Source: Apiospora phragmitis (Eukaryota; Ascomycota; Sordariomycetes; Amphisphaeriales; Apiosporaceae). Taken from it: DNA of 64,000 nucleotides. Of this stretch, positions 1 through 11,496 are shown in pieces. The position numbers were made by a program, and so were the translations under genes. The number at the start of each line of letters is the position of its first letter. Within the stretch, counting starts at the first letter, position 1. The DNA lies in assembly GCA_038363925.1 (NCBI GenBank), contig JAQQWL010000011.1:1922001-1986000 (forward strand), in the 5' to 3' direction. The notes under the pieces are model-generated. The model did no database searches, was not told the DNA's origin, and saw nothing but the letters and a program-made list of their open reading frames with translations.

Positions 1-1191
1 CATGGGCGGTAACAATACAGTGCCGTACAGTGTGGGTGGCTAATGCACGCATCGACAGGCCACCCTTGTCGAGCCACTATTCCAATCTCAAAGGGTCTGT
101 ACCAATGCAACCAATAGCACACATTGTGCTTATCATCAATTGCTGATTGGCCGCCAGCCCATCCACTGCCCGAAGTGGTATGTCCTAGCTTAAAAGAGGA
201 GTTTATACTACCGCAGTGGGTGGGCCTGGAGAGCGAGCATGGAGCGAGCCTGGAGCAAGACCGTATCGTCGTGGGCTTGGGTGCAAGGGTGCTTGGGCTT
301 TTTCGCTTTACCTCCCGCGCGACCCTGACAAGCAACCACAGCAAGCAAGGAAACGTAGGTAAAGATGCCAAGGGCAGTCCGCGACGGATGCCGTGGCAGC
401 CGTGGGAGCCCGTTACGGCTGTTACGCTGTGTAGTGTCTGCGTTTCCTTGTTCCTTGCCCTCCCATTTGACGCAAATTCTCCGAGGCCGATCGTCCACGG
501 AGCTTCCGGTCAATGATTTACCATTCACCTTCCACTGTTCCAAGGCTCGATTCTGCGACTGACTCGCATCCCCAAGCTGAAAGTTGGAAACAACAAGTGA
601 GCGTCAATGGCTGGCGGTCGCAGCCCGACGATCGTGTGAGAGCGTTGGCTATCGGTGAGTAACAGTGGCTAGCGATCCCGGGTTTCATCATTCCTCCCGC
701 CGTAGCGCATTACCATGGGCACTACGGCTTCAAAAACAGAAACCGTAGCGCAAAGCCAATTGATCAATCAGATTGATTAGATGACTTGCAGATCAAAGAC
801 GGTAAAAGGGCACGAGAGCGGCAGCAGAAGTGATATCTCGATGACACCCCTCCTTGAGTCATCTCCCTCCGACCTGCCGGCTCCCCATCATACCCCCAAA
901 AGCTATACCCCAACCTCTGACGCAGAGATCACCTCAGCTTTCAGCATGGGCTGTGATAATCGTTGCCGCTTGCCTGCATCACGATTTATACATCAGGGCT
1001 GATGGCACGGCAGATGTCTCCGCGGAAGAATAGAGATCTGCAGAAATCCGCTTCCCCGACGCCAGTTGCTACAGGAGAAGAGAGATTCTGACGCATGTAG
1101 TCTTCGGTAGTCTTCGATAGTCTTCGGTTTTTGCTACTTACAGCCTTACGACTATTGAATCCATGGTGATCGATGCTCACGATACACCGTC
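1..1191. other. Gene-free flank downstream of the MOCS1 locus
   Basis: No supported gene. The ORFs here (the longest about 130 codons) are on both strands, overlap one another and show no recognisable motif. The last 200 bases probably contain the 3' untranslated region of the minus-strand MoaC reading frame, which ends at 1192. Confidence 0.5.
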
Positions 1192-1985
1192 TCAATCAGA
1201 TACTGATTCGTGATCTTGCATACTAATACTCTCAACCCACGTCCCGCTCTTGCCTCCTTCCTTGTGAACGACCCGGAGGCCCTCGATCACCATGCCCTTG
1301 TCCACCGCCTTGCACATGTCGTATACCGTGAGGGCGGCGGTCGACGCAGCCGTTAGTGCTTCCATTTCGACGCCTGTCTTGCCCTCACAGGAGACGGTGG
1401 CTTCAATCTCCACCGTGGAGACTGAGCCGTCTCGTGTCTCCCCTGTCCTGCCCGCCTGCGTGAAGACATCCACAGATACCTTGGAAATAGCGATCGGGTG
1501 ACATAGTGGAATCAGATCTGGTGTCCGCTTTGAAGCCATTATGCCCGCTATGCGCGCCACGCCCAACACGTCACCCTTCTTCATCTGGTTTTCTTGGATG
1601 AGCTTGACGGCGACCTCATTTGTGAATCGTACAGTACAGACCGCCTTCGCCGTTCGCTTGGTAGGAGTTTTGTCGGAAATCGACACCATATGTGCAGAGC
1701 CAGATTGGGAGACATGTGTGAGTTGGGGCTTGTTATTCCTATCTTCGAGCCGAGCAGCAGAGCCTGAAAAGAAACGTTGTTGCTGAAGGCCCGAAGTACT
1801 TTGCAACATCGGAAGATATGATGATGGTACTATTTTCATGTCAGATGCTACGCGGCGAGAACTTCCCTGTCGCCGCGGGAAGTTGAGATCCAGCCTCGAA
1901 CCTGCTGAAACGCCTATTGGATCTACAGGGCAATCGCTTAGTTTTGACCTCTTGAACTTTCGTAGACATGGGGACGAGTGCGCCG
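1192..1985 (-). CDS. MoaC-type cyclic pyranopterin monophosphate synthase (second half of a MOCS1-like locus)
   Basis: The product would convert the cyclic dehydro-GTP made by MoaA into cyclic pyranopterin monophosphate, step 1b of molybdenum cofactor synthesis. The MoaC core is clear: HMVSISDKTPTKRTA near the domain start, then KGDVLGVARIAGIMASKRT, LIPLCHPI, and a C-terminal EMEALTAASTAALTVYDMCK with KAVDKGMVIEGLRV. The open frame continues upstream to a TGA just after the MoaA stop, but has no ATG near its start; the first in-frame Met (SDMKIV) is well inside. That absence argues that it is translated as the second half of a spliced MoaA-MoaC fusion. The best junction I can find starts this exon at 1985, giving a fusion of about 711 residues. 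An independently started MoaC from the internal Met is the alternative. The family call is firm; the exon boundary is inferred. Confidence 0.85.
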
Positions 1986-2090
1986 CTTCCAGCAGGCCAA
2001 TTCCCAATAGACCGTGAGAGTATGCCTCGCCGCAGCGAGGCGAGGCATGGCGACGTTCAGGTCAATGATCGTAGAGGTATGATCACCCAC
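1986..2090 (-). promoter_or_regulatory. Candidate alternatively spliced intron at the MoaA stop codon
   Basis: On the minus strand the MoaA frame ends ATA GGT GGG TGA. The same bases read ATAG|GTGGGT, a good fungal 5' splice site, so the donor lies inside the terminal Gly-Gly codons. Splicing to the AG at 1987-1986 (GGAAG|CGGCG) joins codon G|CG in phase and continues into the MoaC frame, removing the Gly-Gly and the stop. A CTCAC sequence upstream of the acceptor could serve as the branch point. Intron length would be 105 bp. Human MOCS1 uses the same logic: the unspliced form makes active MOCS1A ending in Gly-Gly, and the spliced forms make a fusion supplying MOCS1B. The donor and phase are visible; use of the intron is inferred. 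Confidence 0.55.
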
Positions 2091-3432
2091 CTATAAGGAT
2101 CATCGGTCGGTTTTTCATGTGCTCCAGCTCACCAATGCCCGCATGCTTCTCCTTTTTCCGCTTCACAGCCATGCCGATGATATCCAGGAGATGCTGCTCG
2201 TTGGGGGCAAGCCCCAGCGGCTTTGCAGGTTCGGTGAATATGGTTTCCCGCCGGGTCATCTCAATCTGCTTCATCGCCTCGTAGGCTTCTGCTTCGATGG
2301 GGTCGCCATTGTTGGACTCCCTTAGAATGTCTCGGAGTGACACCTCGGCATTGCCGAACAGACAGACTTTCAGGTTCCCGTCGCTGGTGATGCGTAGGCG
2401 GTTGCATGTGCCGCAAAAGTTGTGCGTCATGCTCGTGATGAAACCAATCTTGCCCGCGAAGCCGGGTACCTTCCATGTCTTGCTGGTGTCGTTTTTGTGG
2501 TCTTGGACCTTTTCCACAGTTGGGTATTTTTCTCGGATGCGGTCGAGCATCTCGGAATAGCTGACCATCTTGTTCTTGTTCCATTTGTTACCGTCGAACG
2601 GCATGTACTCAATGAACCGGATCTCGATATCCTTCTCCCGAGTCATTTCGATAAAGGGAAGGATCTCGCGATCATTTACTCCCCTCATAACAACAGCGTT
2701 GATCTTCAACTTGATGCCGGCACCGTGACGGTTGAGTTCCAGGACTTTATCAATACTCTTCATCACGGCGTCGAAACCCTTTCTCCTGGTCATAATCTGG
2801 AACTGGAAGGGGTCAAGTGTATCAAGACTCAAGTTGACACCAGTCAAGCCAGCTTCGACCATGCCATCCAGCTTCCGGTGGAGTGCCAAGCCATTCGTAG
2901 TGAGGCAAAGCTCCCTGAGCCCGTAGGGGCGCAGGGAGCCCAGCTGCTGCATCAGAGGCAGGATGTCTTTCCTGACGGTCGGCTCACCTCCCGTGAGCCG
3001 GATCTTGTTGACGCCCTGGGAAACGAAGACGGAAGAGAGCATGACGATCTCCGGCGTCGTCAGCAGCTCTCGCTGCGGAGACAGCGGCACGCCCTCCTCG
3101 GGCATACAGTAGACGCAGCGGAGGTTGCAGCGCTCGGTGAGCGAGATCCGCAGGTAGTCGTGCTGCCGGTGGTAGTTGTCCGTCAGGAAGTCGGAGAACG
3201 GCTTCGCCGCCTTGATCGCATCCCGCCGGGAGCCGCCTTCAGGGAAGGACGAGACTCCTCCTGCCGCGGGAGGCGCATGCCTTACGTCATCCGCGGTGGT
3301 GGCAGAAGGTGCCTGGGCGACTGCGGTAGAAGCTATGCCCCGAGCCTGTGATGTGTAGGGGCGGTTTGCGCTGCGGGCTGCGAAGCGTTGCAAGGAGCAG
3401 CATGCCCGACCCGTAGTTGTTTTGAGCATCAT
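2083..3432 (-). CDS. MoaA-type GTP 3',8-cyclase, radical SAM (first half of a MOCS1-like locus)
   Basis: Radical SAM enzyme that starts molybdenum cofactor synthesis by rearranging GTP. Of 449 residues, the first 60 or so are Arg/Ser/Ala-rich, like a mitochondrial presequence (MMLKTTTGRACCSLQRFAAR). The N-terminal [4Fe-4S] motif is present as ERCNLRCVYCMPEEG, the SAM-binding RLTGGEPTVRKD follows, and the C-terminal cluster cysteines are in FCGTCNRLRITSDG and LKVCLFG. The protein ends in Gly-Gly, the conserved MoaA tail required for catalysis. There is no intron in the frame. The MoaC frame lies immediately downstream on the same strand, so one transcript probably carries both. The start at 3432 is the first Met of the frame and gives a sensible targeting sequence. 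Very secure. Confidence 0.95.
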   Translation of the reverse strand: MMLKTTTGRACCSLQRFAARSANRPYTSQARGIASTAVAQAPSATTADDVRHAPPAAGGVSSFPEGGSRRDAIKAAKPFSDFLTDNYHRQHDYLRISLTERCNLRCVYCMPEEGVPLSPQRELLTTPEIVMLSSVFVSQGVNKIRLTGGEPTVRKDILPLMQQLGSLRPYGLRELCLTTNGLALHRKLDGMVEAGLTGVNLSLDTLDPFQFQIMTRRKGFDAVMKSIDKVLELNRHGAGIKLKINAVVMRGVNDREILPFIEMTREKDIEIRFIEYMPFDGNKWNKNKMVSYSEMLDRIREKYPTVEKVQDHKNDTSKTWKVPGFAGKIGFITSMTHNFCGTCNRLRITSDGNLKVCLFGNAEVSLRDILRESNNGDPIEAEAYEAMKQIEMTRRETIFTEPAKPLGLAPNEQHLLDIIGMAVKRKKEKHAGIGELEHMKNRPMILIGG

Positions 3433-4360
3433 GGCGTTGCTTCCGGCAAATCACGGAAAAGCCCAGGTGGGAAAGAGGGAGGGTTTGGATAATTACTGAA
3501 CACTTCTCATCACCAAATAAGTAGGATACAATGATTGAATATTACCAAATGTAAACTGAAAAAGAGTTTGGAGTATCCGGCATGGGATATGTATAATGGG
3601 TTGTTGGGAAGGCGAATCTGGAGAGGCGGAGATGGCACCGTCATTAGTAAGCTCATGTCAGCTGTAGCTTGTCATAGGGCGTCAGTCCGATGCCGAGCTC
3701 TGCGTGAAGCCTCCGAGCCCGGCCGAAGCTGATAATTAGCCGATTTCTTCTTATCCTCAATTTGATTTGATCGTACGCATATATGGAGAAAGGGTTGGTT
3801 TGATAGTGAAATTGGTCATCGTTTTATTTCGTATATTGCGGTATGCCACGTAATTGTATCAATTATTTCCGGATGGGCCGTCCATAAGCGAAAAAGGCAC
3901 AGCACAAGTGGACGGCAAATGAGTGTGGCTTGGGCATGAATTACTGACTGTTTGTTGACGAAGCCATACGTCTCAAGTAGCCCAAAGACAACAAGACCAG
4001 CATACGTTTGCGCGTATTGACACCAAGCATCACTTGTATACTTTATGCTATGCTGCTGAACAACACTGAGGCCTAAACAAGACTATCTGAGTAGGTACCT
4101 ACTTTTTCGCAATCCTCAAACCCACCCGATTGCTGCTGCAAAAGTGCGCATGCCTTCCTCCCTCGCCCAATCAAATTTCATCCTCTGTCTCTCGACAACC
4201 AAATGACGTTGGAATAACGTGGTATATTTAATCCCGCCCACAAATAGACGTCCTTCATTGCATCCAGTATAAGCCACACCATCTACGCTAGGAGGAGGAG
4301 GATTTACAAGCAAAGGCCTGTTCGCATCGCGCCGGCCCGCCCACCGATTTCGGGATCTTC
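3433..4360. other. Divergent intergenic region (MOCS1 / WDR8)
   Basis: About 930 bp between two divergent start codons, so it should hold both promoters. It is AT-rich around 3480-3960. No ORF with a recognisable product, no repeat. Confidence 0.5.
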
Positions 4361-4363
4361 ATG

Positions 4364-6028
4364 ATGCGCTACTCCCCGGTCTTAAAATGTAGGCATTCCC
4401 TCTTCAACCCGAATAGCATTGGCTTCCCTTCAACCCAGGTCTAGTCACGTGCTGACCTCCACGAATAGCTTCACCTCACTGTTTACCGAGTCCTGATGGG
4501 CACTACATCGCCACAGTATCGGTCTCAAGCATCAGCATCCGAGATGTGGCCACACTTGAGACTGTTCGGGCCATCAGACTGCCAGCGGAGGCGGCGGGCA
4601 GTGTGACGACGTTTGCGTGGTCCTCATCCTCCAAGAAGCTCCTGCTCGCATCTGCAGAAGAGATCCATGTCTTTGATGTCGCAGAGAACAGCGAGTATCA
4701 TGCCACAATACGCAGCCCCGCCTTATCTGGCGCCAAGTCGGTGTTCGTAGACTTCGGCCAGCACGACGATGAAGTTTTTGTCTTCTCTGCCTTGGGCATC
4801 AAGCTGTCCATCTTCCCGTTGTCCTCGTCTCGGGTAGTGGAGATCAATAACCCCAAGTTTTATACCCCTTCCTCTGTGGCTCATGGCTTCTCTTTCCGCT
4901 CCCAATCCGGTCATCTGGCTCTGTTGACGAGAACATCTGGCAAAGACATGATCAGCATCCACTCGGCCGGTGACCGCGCAGTCGCAAGGTCATGGAGTCC
5001 TGATGTGATAGATGCCCAGGGTCTTTGCTGGTCGCCTGACGGCCGGTGGCTGGTGGTATGGGAATCCGCTGCCCATGGCATCAGGGTGCTCTTTTATACC
5101 GCAGACGGCAATCTTTACAGAGACTGGACAGGGCCTCAGCCAGCTTCACCTGATAGCATAGACTACGGGCTACATGCGGGCGTCAAGCAGTTGACCTTTA
5201 GCCACAACGGTCACCATGTCGCTGTTGCCGACTATGAGCGGAGCTTGTACATCTTGTCTACTTCGAACTTGATGCAGTGCTTCGAGCTGGTTCACCCGCT
5301 GGGTTCTATTGAGCTTAGAGATACACTCCAGGTAAGCCGGGACCCCTTCCTCTGCACCAGGATTTTGTGTCTAATGAGAACAGGTCTGGCAAGAGACTGA
5401 TGCTACGGTATCAGCATTTGTCAAAGCAACCCAGTCGGTCGCACCACCTGGGCGGGCGTCAAAAACCTCACAGGATCTGAGAACCGGCTGTGACCACATG
5501 TCATTTGATTGTTCGTCGGCTGTCATCGCGACTATACTGGCAGACGCGCCCACGACGGTCTGGATCTGGGATGTTGCCGCGTTGGAGCTCCGAGCGGTTC
5601 TAATCTTCCACTCCAACGTGTCGAAAGTTGAGTGGCATCCTGCTCAGCCTGAGCTTCTATCCGTCAAGTGCGAAGGCGACAGATCTGGTGGGTTAGTATT
5701 TGTTTGGGACCCGTTGAGCGACGGCCCCCGTACACTTGATTTTCAGTCACATTTTGTTGGTGGCATAACAAATGGCAGGGTATCAACATTCTGGGTCAAA
5801 TCAGGCTCGGAGGTGCCCACAATACTCTTAACAGACAGCAATGCTTGCATGTTGGGAGCTCTTGCGGATGAGGATCAGGACGTCCCGTGGAAAGAAGACC
5901 CGGTTGAAGGAGCACGAGATGACAGGTCTGGTTCTGCTACAGAAAGCGACAGCCAGGACTCCGGCATGGATCCGGGCGACTTGGATGACACCTTTCATTT
6001 CAAAAGAGGGGCGGGGCTTGGTCAATAG
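4364..6028 (+). CDS. WDR8/WRAP73-like WD40 protein
   Basis: Homologue of WRAP73 (Wdr8), a WD-repeat protein that in fission yeast works with Msd1 at spindle pole bodies to anchor spindle microtubule minus ends. Exons: 4364-4388, 4469-5331, 5384-6028, about 510 residues. The short first exon encodes MRYSPVLK; splicing the 80-bp intron (donor GTAGGC, branch GCTGAC) restores SSPHCLPSPDGHYIATV, the expected N-terminal first blade. The second intron (52 bp, GTAAGC...ACAG) joins DTLQ to VWQETD. WD-like blades are visible: FAWSSSSKKLLLASAEEIHV, GLCWSPDGRWLVVWES, LTFSHNGHHVAVADYERSLY and VEWHPAQPELLSV. The C-terminal 90 residues are acidic and Ser-rich and lack a blade. An ATG at 4361 is an equally good start. 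The family is well supported; the cellular role is by homology. Confidence 0.88.
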
Positions 6029-7090
6029 TGCATCCCGCAGCGACACCACATGCATGGACGAATGACGAGTCACATACAGATGCATTCGAGTTCGCTACCG
6101 GAAACGCCTATCGCGCCACTACATCCTAAAACATTCACATATAGCAACCAGTTGTTGAGAGCAAATGGGCATATGCGTCTCGCCAGACGGGGATGATCTC
6201 GTTGATTAATGACACCATAGTTGTCTGGCATTCGAAAATGTTTGGCTTCCAGCTGTATCCAAACAGGATCTCTTCATCTCCAACGCTCCAACCTGCATAT
6301 AGCGGATGGCCCGGGCCACAACAATCAAGCACCAACGGGCTTTACCAACCGGGGGTCAGGAGAGATATGTTGCCTGCGAGACTGAAGTCTGGACCAGTAC
6401 CAGCTGAGCCCCCAAGGAGCAATCTGGCTATTCCCATCCAGCAAGCCACCCTCCACAAGCGAGCCACGCTAATTGGAGATCGGGGCTGAAACATACCGAT
6501 ATCCAGGTCAGCCCAGGTATACCCCAGGACAGCTAAGCATGGGCACCATGTGCATCGTGGCTTCAGCCGATCTCAAGTCAGACGTGACGTGATATCGTAG
6601 GATTGTCACGGCCTTTTATTTGCCGCCGCCCGCCCTGGTATCCCCATTTGGCTTGCACACGACGTTAGCCCTGCCTGCAGTCTCAAGCTCGATTACCACA
6701 CTCGGCAGGCTGCCTGTGTTACTCATATCGTGAGCATGCAGCCTTGATCCCGGCCGCGGTATCACCCTATTGGAGAGTGCGAATGGCGTTGGGCCCTGTC
6801 GTTGGAGGTCTTTCTGCTCACACGATTGGGTGCTGTGATGTTGTCTGAGCTTCCCATCATGTTGGTTGACCTGATCGAACAGATCCTGCATTGAGTAGTT
6901 CATCATGAAGAATGACATGCTCTTTCCTTTAAGATGGCGAGCGTGGGCAGCCTCGTGCGACTTATAAAGGTCGCCTTGACCGTTTCTTTTATGGTAATGT
7001 TCCACACAGTCCTTCTTCTAGGATAGACCCTGCCTATTCTGCCACTCGATAGGTGTGTGCTGCAGCTGTCCGGTATAAATGGCGGCAGCT
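6029..7090. other. Intergenic region with no supported gene
   Basis: Contains the WDR8 3' region and the promoter of the RRM gene. A 129-codon minus-strand ORF (6616-7005) begins with ATG but shows no recognisable domain and has no supporting exon structure; I leave it uncalled. Confidence 0.45.
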
Positions 7091-8658
7091 ATGTCCCAGA
7101 CAACGCCCCAGATCCCAATCAACAACACCGTTCAGGTTTCTGTGCCCCCAGGCGATCAGAGCGGACTGTACTACATTCTGATATCCAATGTATGGATGCC
7201 CTACAGCTCAGCTGAATTCCATTAGTAGAAGATTGCTGATACATAGTCACGACAGCTACCCTGGCAGACCTCGTGGCAGCAAGTCAAGGATCACGTAAGG
7301 ACCGTTTGTGCGGTTGAGAGAGTCGAAATCTTCAACGAAAGCACCAGCGGATGGGTCTCGGTGAGGGGTCGGGAAAGCTTTAATCTAGCACTCCGTATGT
7401 GTTGCATCGTGAAACCACTTCGGCCTTATCGTGGTTATCTGACCTTTCTTAGAGTTCCTGAGCACCGAGCTGTTCAATGGGCGCCCTACCTTTGCCGATG
7501 GGAGGAATGCGGAGCAGCCAATTCCCATCAAGAAGCTCGTTGATACGAGTCTGCCAGACCCGACATCACGTTCGCCCCAGACTCCGCGTTATACACCACC
7601 TCCACCGGTGTCGTACTCAATCAGCTCTCCACCGCTTCCGAAGCACTCAACGGCGGAATATGGACAGGTTAGCGCCAAGCCTTCGCTGAGTTGTCTGCGG
7701 TACGCTGACCTTTTAGTGGAACACTGCGCCCACATACCCTACAACCGCCAATGCCGTAGCAGATTATGCTCCTTATTCTACTTCTATGTCAACCGCCTCC
7801 ATGACGACCTCTCCTGGCTACTCGATTGCGTCTCCTTGGTATTCAGGAAGTACTTCCGTGCAAAGAAGTGTTTCTATGCAGTCAAACGCTTCCATGCAGT
7901 TGAACCCTTCGGTGAGTCCGTACTACGAGAATGCGTCGTACCAGACTCCGGCTTCATACTACAGCTCTACGGATTATCGCAACATGCGGACCCCCTCCCA
8001 TGTACCATCTACTATCTACGAAGCTCAGAAAGCCAATACCGTCGCGGTTGAATGGCGAAAAATAGTCATCAAGGGCCTGCCTTCTTGGGCTCAGTATGAG
8101 CACGTTCGTTCGCTACTCATGAACCGGGCTAGTCTTCAGGCAGATCGGGCTGGCTTCGTCAATATCACTTTGTCCACAAGAAGCGATGGATCGTCCGGTA
8201 GACGCCATGCCACTGTTACTTTCCCCGACGAAAGGACCGCTAGCGGCATGATCAAGGAACTCAATGGAGTGGAGATTGGTGGAATGAGGCTGACGGTTGA
8301 AATGGCTAAAGAGGGCGTCTCCAAGGGTGAAGAGAACCGCCAACGGGGCGAAAAGCGCCATGCCAAGAAGCCGGCGTCCAGTGGGCATCATCATTCTCAT
8401 CATTCAAGCAAGCAGTACCGGGAGGAACGGGACAAGAAGGACAGCACTCGGTCATCCAAGGAAAAGGAAAGCTCCAGATCCTCCTCGTCCATCCTCTACG
8501 AGAAGAAGGATAGTACGCGTCCCTCAAAGGGAAAGGAGAGTTCCGGATCCTTCTCGACTCTCACGAGCGAGAAGAAGGACAAATCTCTGGCGAAGCGCGG
8601 CGTCGTCATCGCCGATGGCTCATCGCGACGATCAAGCGAGAGCAGCAAGATAAAGTAG
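7091..8658 (+). CDS. RNA-binding protein with two RRM domains and a basic Ser/Lys-rich tail
   Basis: Exons 7091-7189, 7256-7394, 7453-7667 and 7717-8658 join in phase to a 464-residue protein. RRM 1 (about residues 27-105) is assembled across two introns: RNP2-like YYILISNLPWQTSW, then VERVEIFNESTSGWVSVRG in place of a classical RNP1. A Pro/Ser/Tyr-rich linker follows. RRM 2 (about residues 197-280) has KIVIKGLPSW as RNP2 and RRHATVTFPDERTA in the RNP1 position. The last 130 residues are charged, with a His/Ser run and repeated KKDSTR..SKEKESS blocks, resembling a disordered RS-like tail. Introns are 66, 58 and 49 bp with canonical ends. Probably a nuclear mRNA-binding protein; I do not recognise a named orthologue. 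The structure is well supported, the precise role unknown. Confidence 0.85.
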
Positions 8659-11496
8659 CCATTTCGTTGCTGAATCGCGAACGCAACACACACGCGCACA
8701 CTCTCTCTATCTCTACTGATGGCTGGAAATATGGGAAAGGATGGTGGCGGTCATTCATTCGGTCACGTCCTGTAAACTCGGCTTCTCCTTTTTTTCCATC
8801 GTCACGAAGTTTCGCATCTGGTGGGTATTTGCCGTCGCAAGATTATGGAAAGGTCGGCTGTCTGTTTTTTACATCATACTTGAGCTCAGGCTATTTAAAT
8901 TCACGTATGTGTTTGAATAATACTATTATTTTGCCCTTGAATCCATTGTTTCTACGAGGAATTCCCACTGCCCATATCACTGGCGCCGTTGTTCGCCATT
9001 AACCCCTTACCCCTGATATAGCCAGGGATCATGAATCTGGTATCCAACCCCCCTAGTTCGAGTCTCCATACCGGCTATACCCGTTGACGTCAAGCGTCAT
9101 GTCATCTCAATCCTTCAGCGCATGCATGTTGCCTGTAAGCGCTCACGTTGCACGACGTGGCAGAGTATGGGGTTTTCGAAGCAGCTAGCTGCATATGTCA
9201 CTGCAGAGGGCGGGAACGGCCCATTCCTGCCTGCAGCAAAGCCTTGTTTAACACGATATGTCGAGGAGGGCCTCTCCCGCCTACGGCCGGGTCTGCTTCC
9301 AGGAATGCGACGGACGACAAACCCCACGGCGGGCTCCCATCCTCCCGCGGCTAGGTGGTCCTCACACATGTCGTCGAAAGGGGGGGCCCACAACCGGGTA
9401 CTTGGGATGCATGGATATGCACTCAAGTCCTTTCCTTTCCTACGATATATGCACGTTGCTGCTTTCTGATGAAGCCACATCCCAACGGTCAGCCTGCGTC
9501 GTACCGGGAATCCTCCCCGGTCAATGAACCAATATTCCACCTTTCGGTTCGGAATCTCCGCGGTTGCTGCAATTGGTTGCAATGCATGGTTATCGAGAAC
9601 CACCCCCGGACTGCTGCTTGTTTTTTCCCCCTAGCCCCCCAATCTGCAACGCCGTTGTGTGCAACCATGCAAGGGAACGCCCGGGTTGCTACGCTGTTTA
9701 TCACACTATTTAGTTCCCCTTCCTCGATCTCCATCCCTGCATGCATATTGATTGATGTAAATGCTAGGATCTCGACCGGACATCGTCGTCAATCGAGATA
9801 TATTGGAGGCAGGGTAAGATCTATCGAGATTTTCAATCTGGCGCTCGCTCGCTTGCTCGTACGATTAGACTTGCAAGTGAGACATAAACCAGGTATACCA
9901 CGAGCCTGTATACCGGGCGCGCTCAGGGAGCCGCATGCAACTCTGGGGAGCGGATCTGTATTTCCGCCCGCTCCGCTGGACCAACCAGAGGGGAAGGGGG
10001 GCACCAGGAAAGGCATCTGTCCGTCCATCATCCCTCCATCGGGTAGCAATAGAGGCATCGAGACTCGATTGACCCCAAAAGTCCTACATGCATCGGTCTT
10101 GTTGTTTATGATTGACCCCCACCGTGGCTGGGCATCGTGATGGCCGAATGAAACCCCGATACGCACTCAATACTGAACCCGAGCCTTGCCTGTACGTGGG
10201 GGAGAAGGACATTTTTCTCAACAGACCGAGGATTTGGATGACTCCCATGTCCTATTATTGTAGTGCATTCCTCTCCCAAAACAAGAAATCCGCGGGCTGG
10301 CAATTTGACGTTGGGGGTTCCTCCTGCAGCCACCCAACGACAATTGCAGCCGCTGGGGGACCCGCGTGCCGGGGAACACTCCTGCCGCCGTGTATAGATC
10401 CGTGATATGCATCCCGTTTTGGTATGTTTACACCAAACAACCGGTCAGCCGGATATCGCCCTCGACTTCTGTCATATCTCAACTTAGTAGCTCTCCCCGA
10501 CCTCGAAATTTATATAGATGTAATCTTCAAATCAGAACCCTCAATCTTACTGTCACGTCATCAGCAGCACGCAAATAGGGCTCTGGCAATCCGGCCCGTC
10601 GAAGCAAAGTTGCACTGCATTGGCAATTGTCTTCGCTGACCATGCCTTAGCGAGACCCCCACGGAGACGAAAGGAGGGCAAGCCAGGGGTCTAAATCCGG
10701 AAAGAGGGTCCTGCAGGCTCGCCCATAGAGCTCGGGCGGGAGTAGCCTTCCGCCCCTCCGCAAAGTTGTTTGCTTGGAACCATGCAGAGAGCATCGTCTG
10801 TGGTCTCTATCTATACGGGATCGACTATACCAAAAGCAAATAGAGCCGTGCCTCCAGGAGGAAACGGGAAAGGATGTCACTTACTTCGGAAGTCGCCACG
10901 GTTTCTGCATGTAAGATAGGAAATCTATTATTGTCTAAAATACATCTGAAATCTGCCTTTCACGCAGATGAGAATTAAATCAAGGGGGGTAGGTGAGCCG
11001 TGAGATGCTATGATTCAATCAGCCACGATGGGTGAACGAGATTGACGCTTGCTGCTGTGCCCCTAAGGTCGCGTCGTCAGCTGCATGGTGTCAAGACTGT
11101 TTCCCCTCTGAGGTGACCGGACCCGTTCGCATGTGTGTCTCTCCCTCCCGCATCCCATATCTGTGTGTGTATGCATGTCTAGGATACAATCTCCCCAAAT
11201 CAGCCGGGCTATCTCCGTTAAAAGATCACCGGGAATGGGGTAAAAGGAAATCAAACCGCAACGCGTAAGATCCTGAATTTCGTCTATGTTCGTGTGTGTA
11301 CCACTTGAGAGCCCCTGTTAGATTGTCGTGAAGAGGTAAATGGGGGCATGAGTGACGCCAATAATGAGGTGTAGATGTTATACACGGTCACACACACATG
11401 GTGTGTGTGTGTCCGAACAGAGTGAACCAGAGAGGAATTAACCAGAAGAGACTATGCCGGAAGAAGATTTGCCTGCCTGAGGGAAGTATAGCGAAC
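8659..11496. other. 2.8-kb gene-free interval
   Basis: Only overlapping ORFs on both strands, the longest (9355-10140) starting with GTG and lacking any family motif. A short GT/CA tract lies at about 11390-11412. No transposon terminal repeats or transposase fragments seen. It separates the RRM gene from the 3' end of the broken GTPase. Confidence 0.5.

Noticed and set aside
2422..3351. 309-codon plus-strand ORF opposite MoaA
   Set aside because: Antisense shadow of the GC-biased MoaA reading frame.
6616..7005. 129-codon minus-strand ORF beginning with ATG
   Set aside because: No recognisable domain, composition not protein-like, and no evidence of further exons.
9355..10140. 261-codon plus-strand ORF
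   Set aside because: Starts with GTG, overlaps several ORFs on both strands, and shows no family motif or fungal intron pattern.
9355..11496. Possible transposon in the 8.7-11.5 kb gap
   Set aside because: No terminal repeats, no transposase or reverse transcriptase fragments, no strong AT bias that would suggest RIP.
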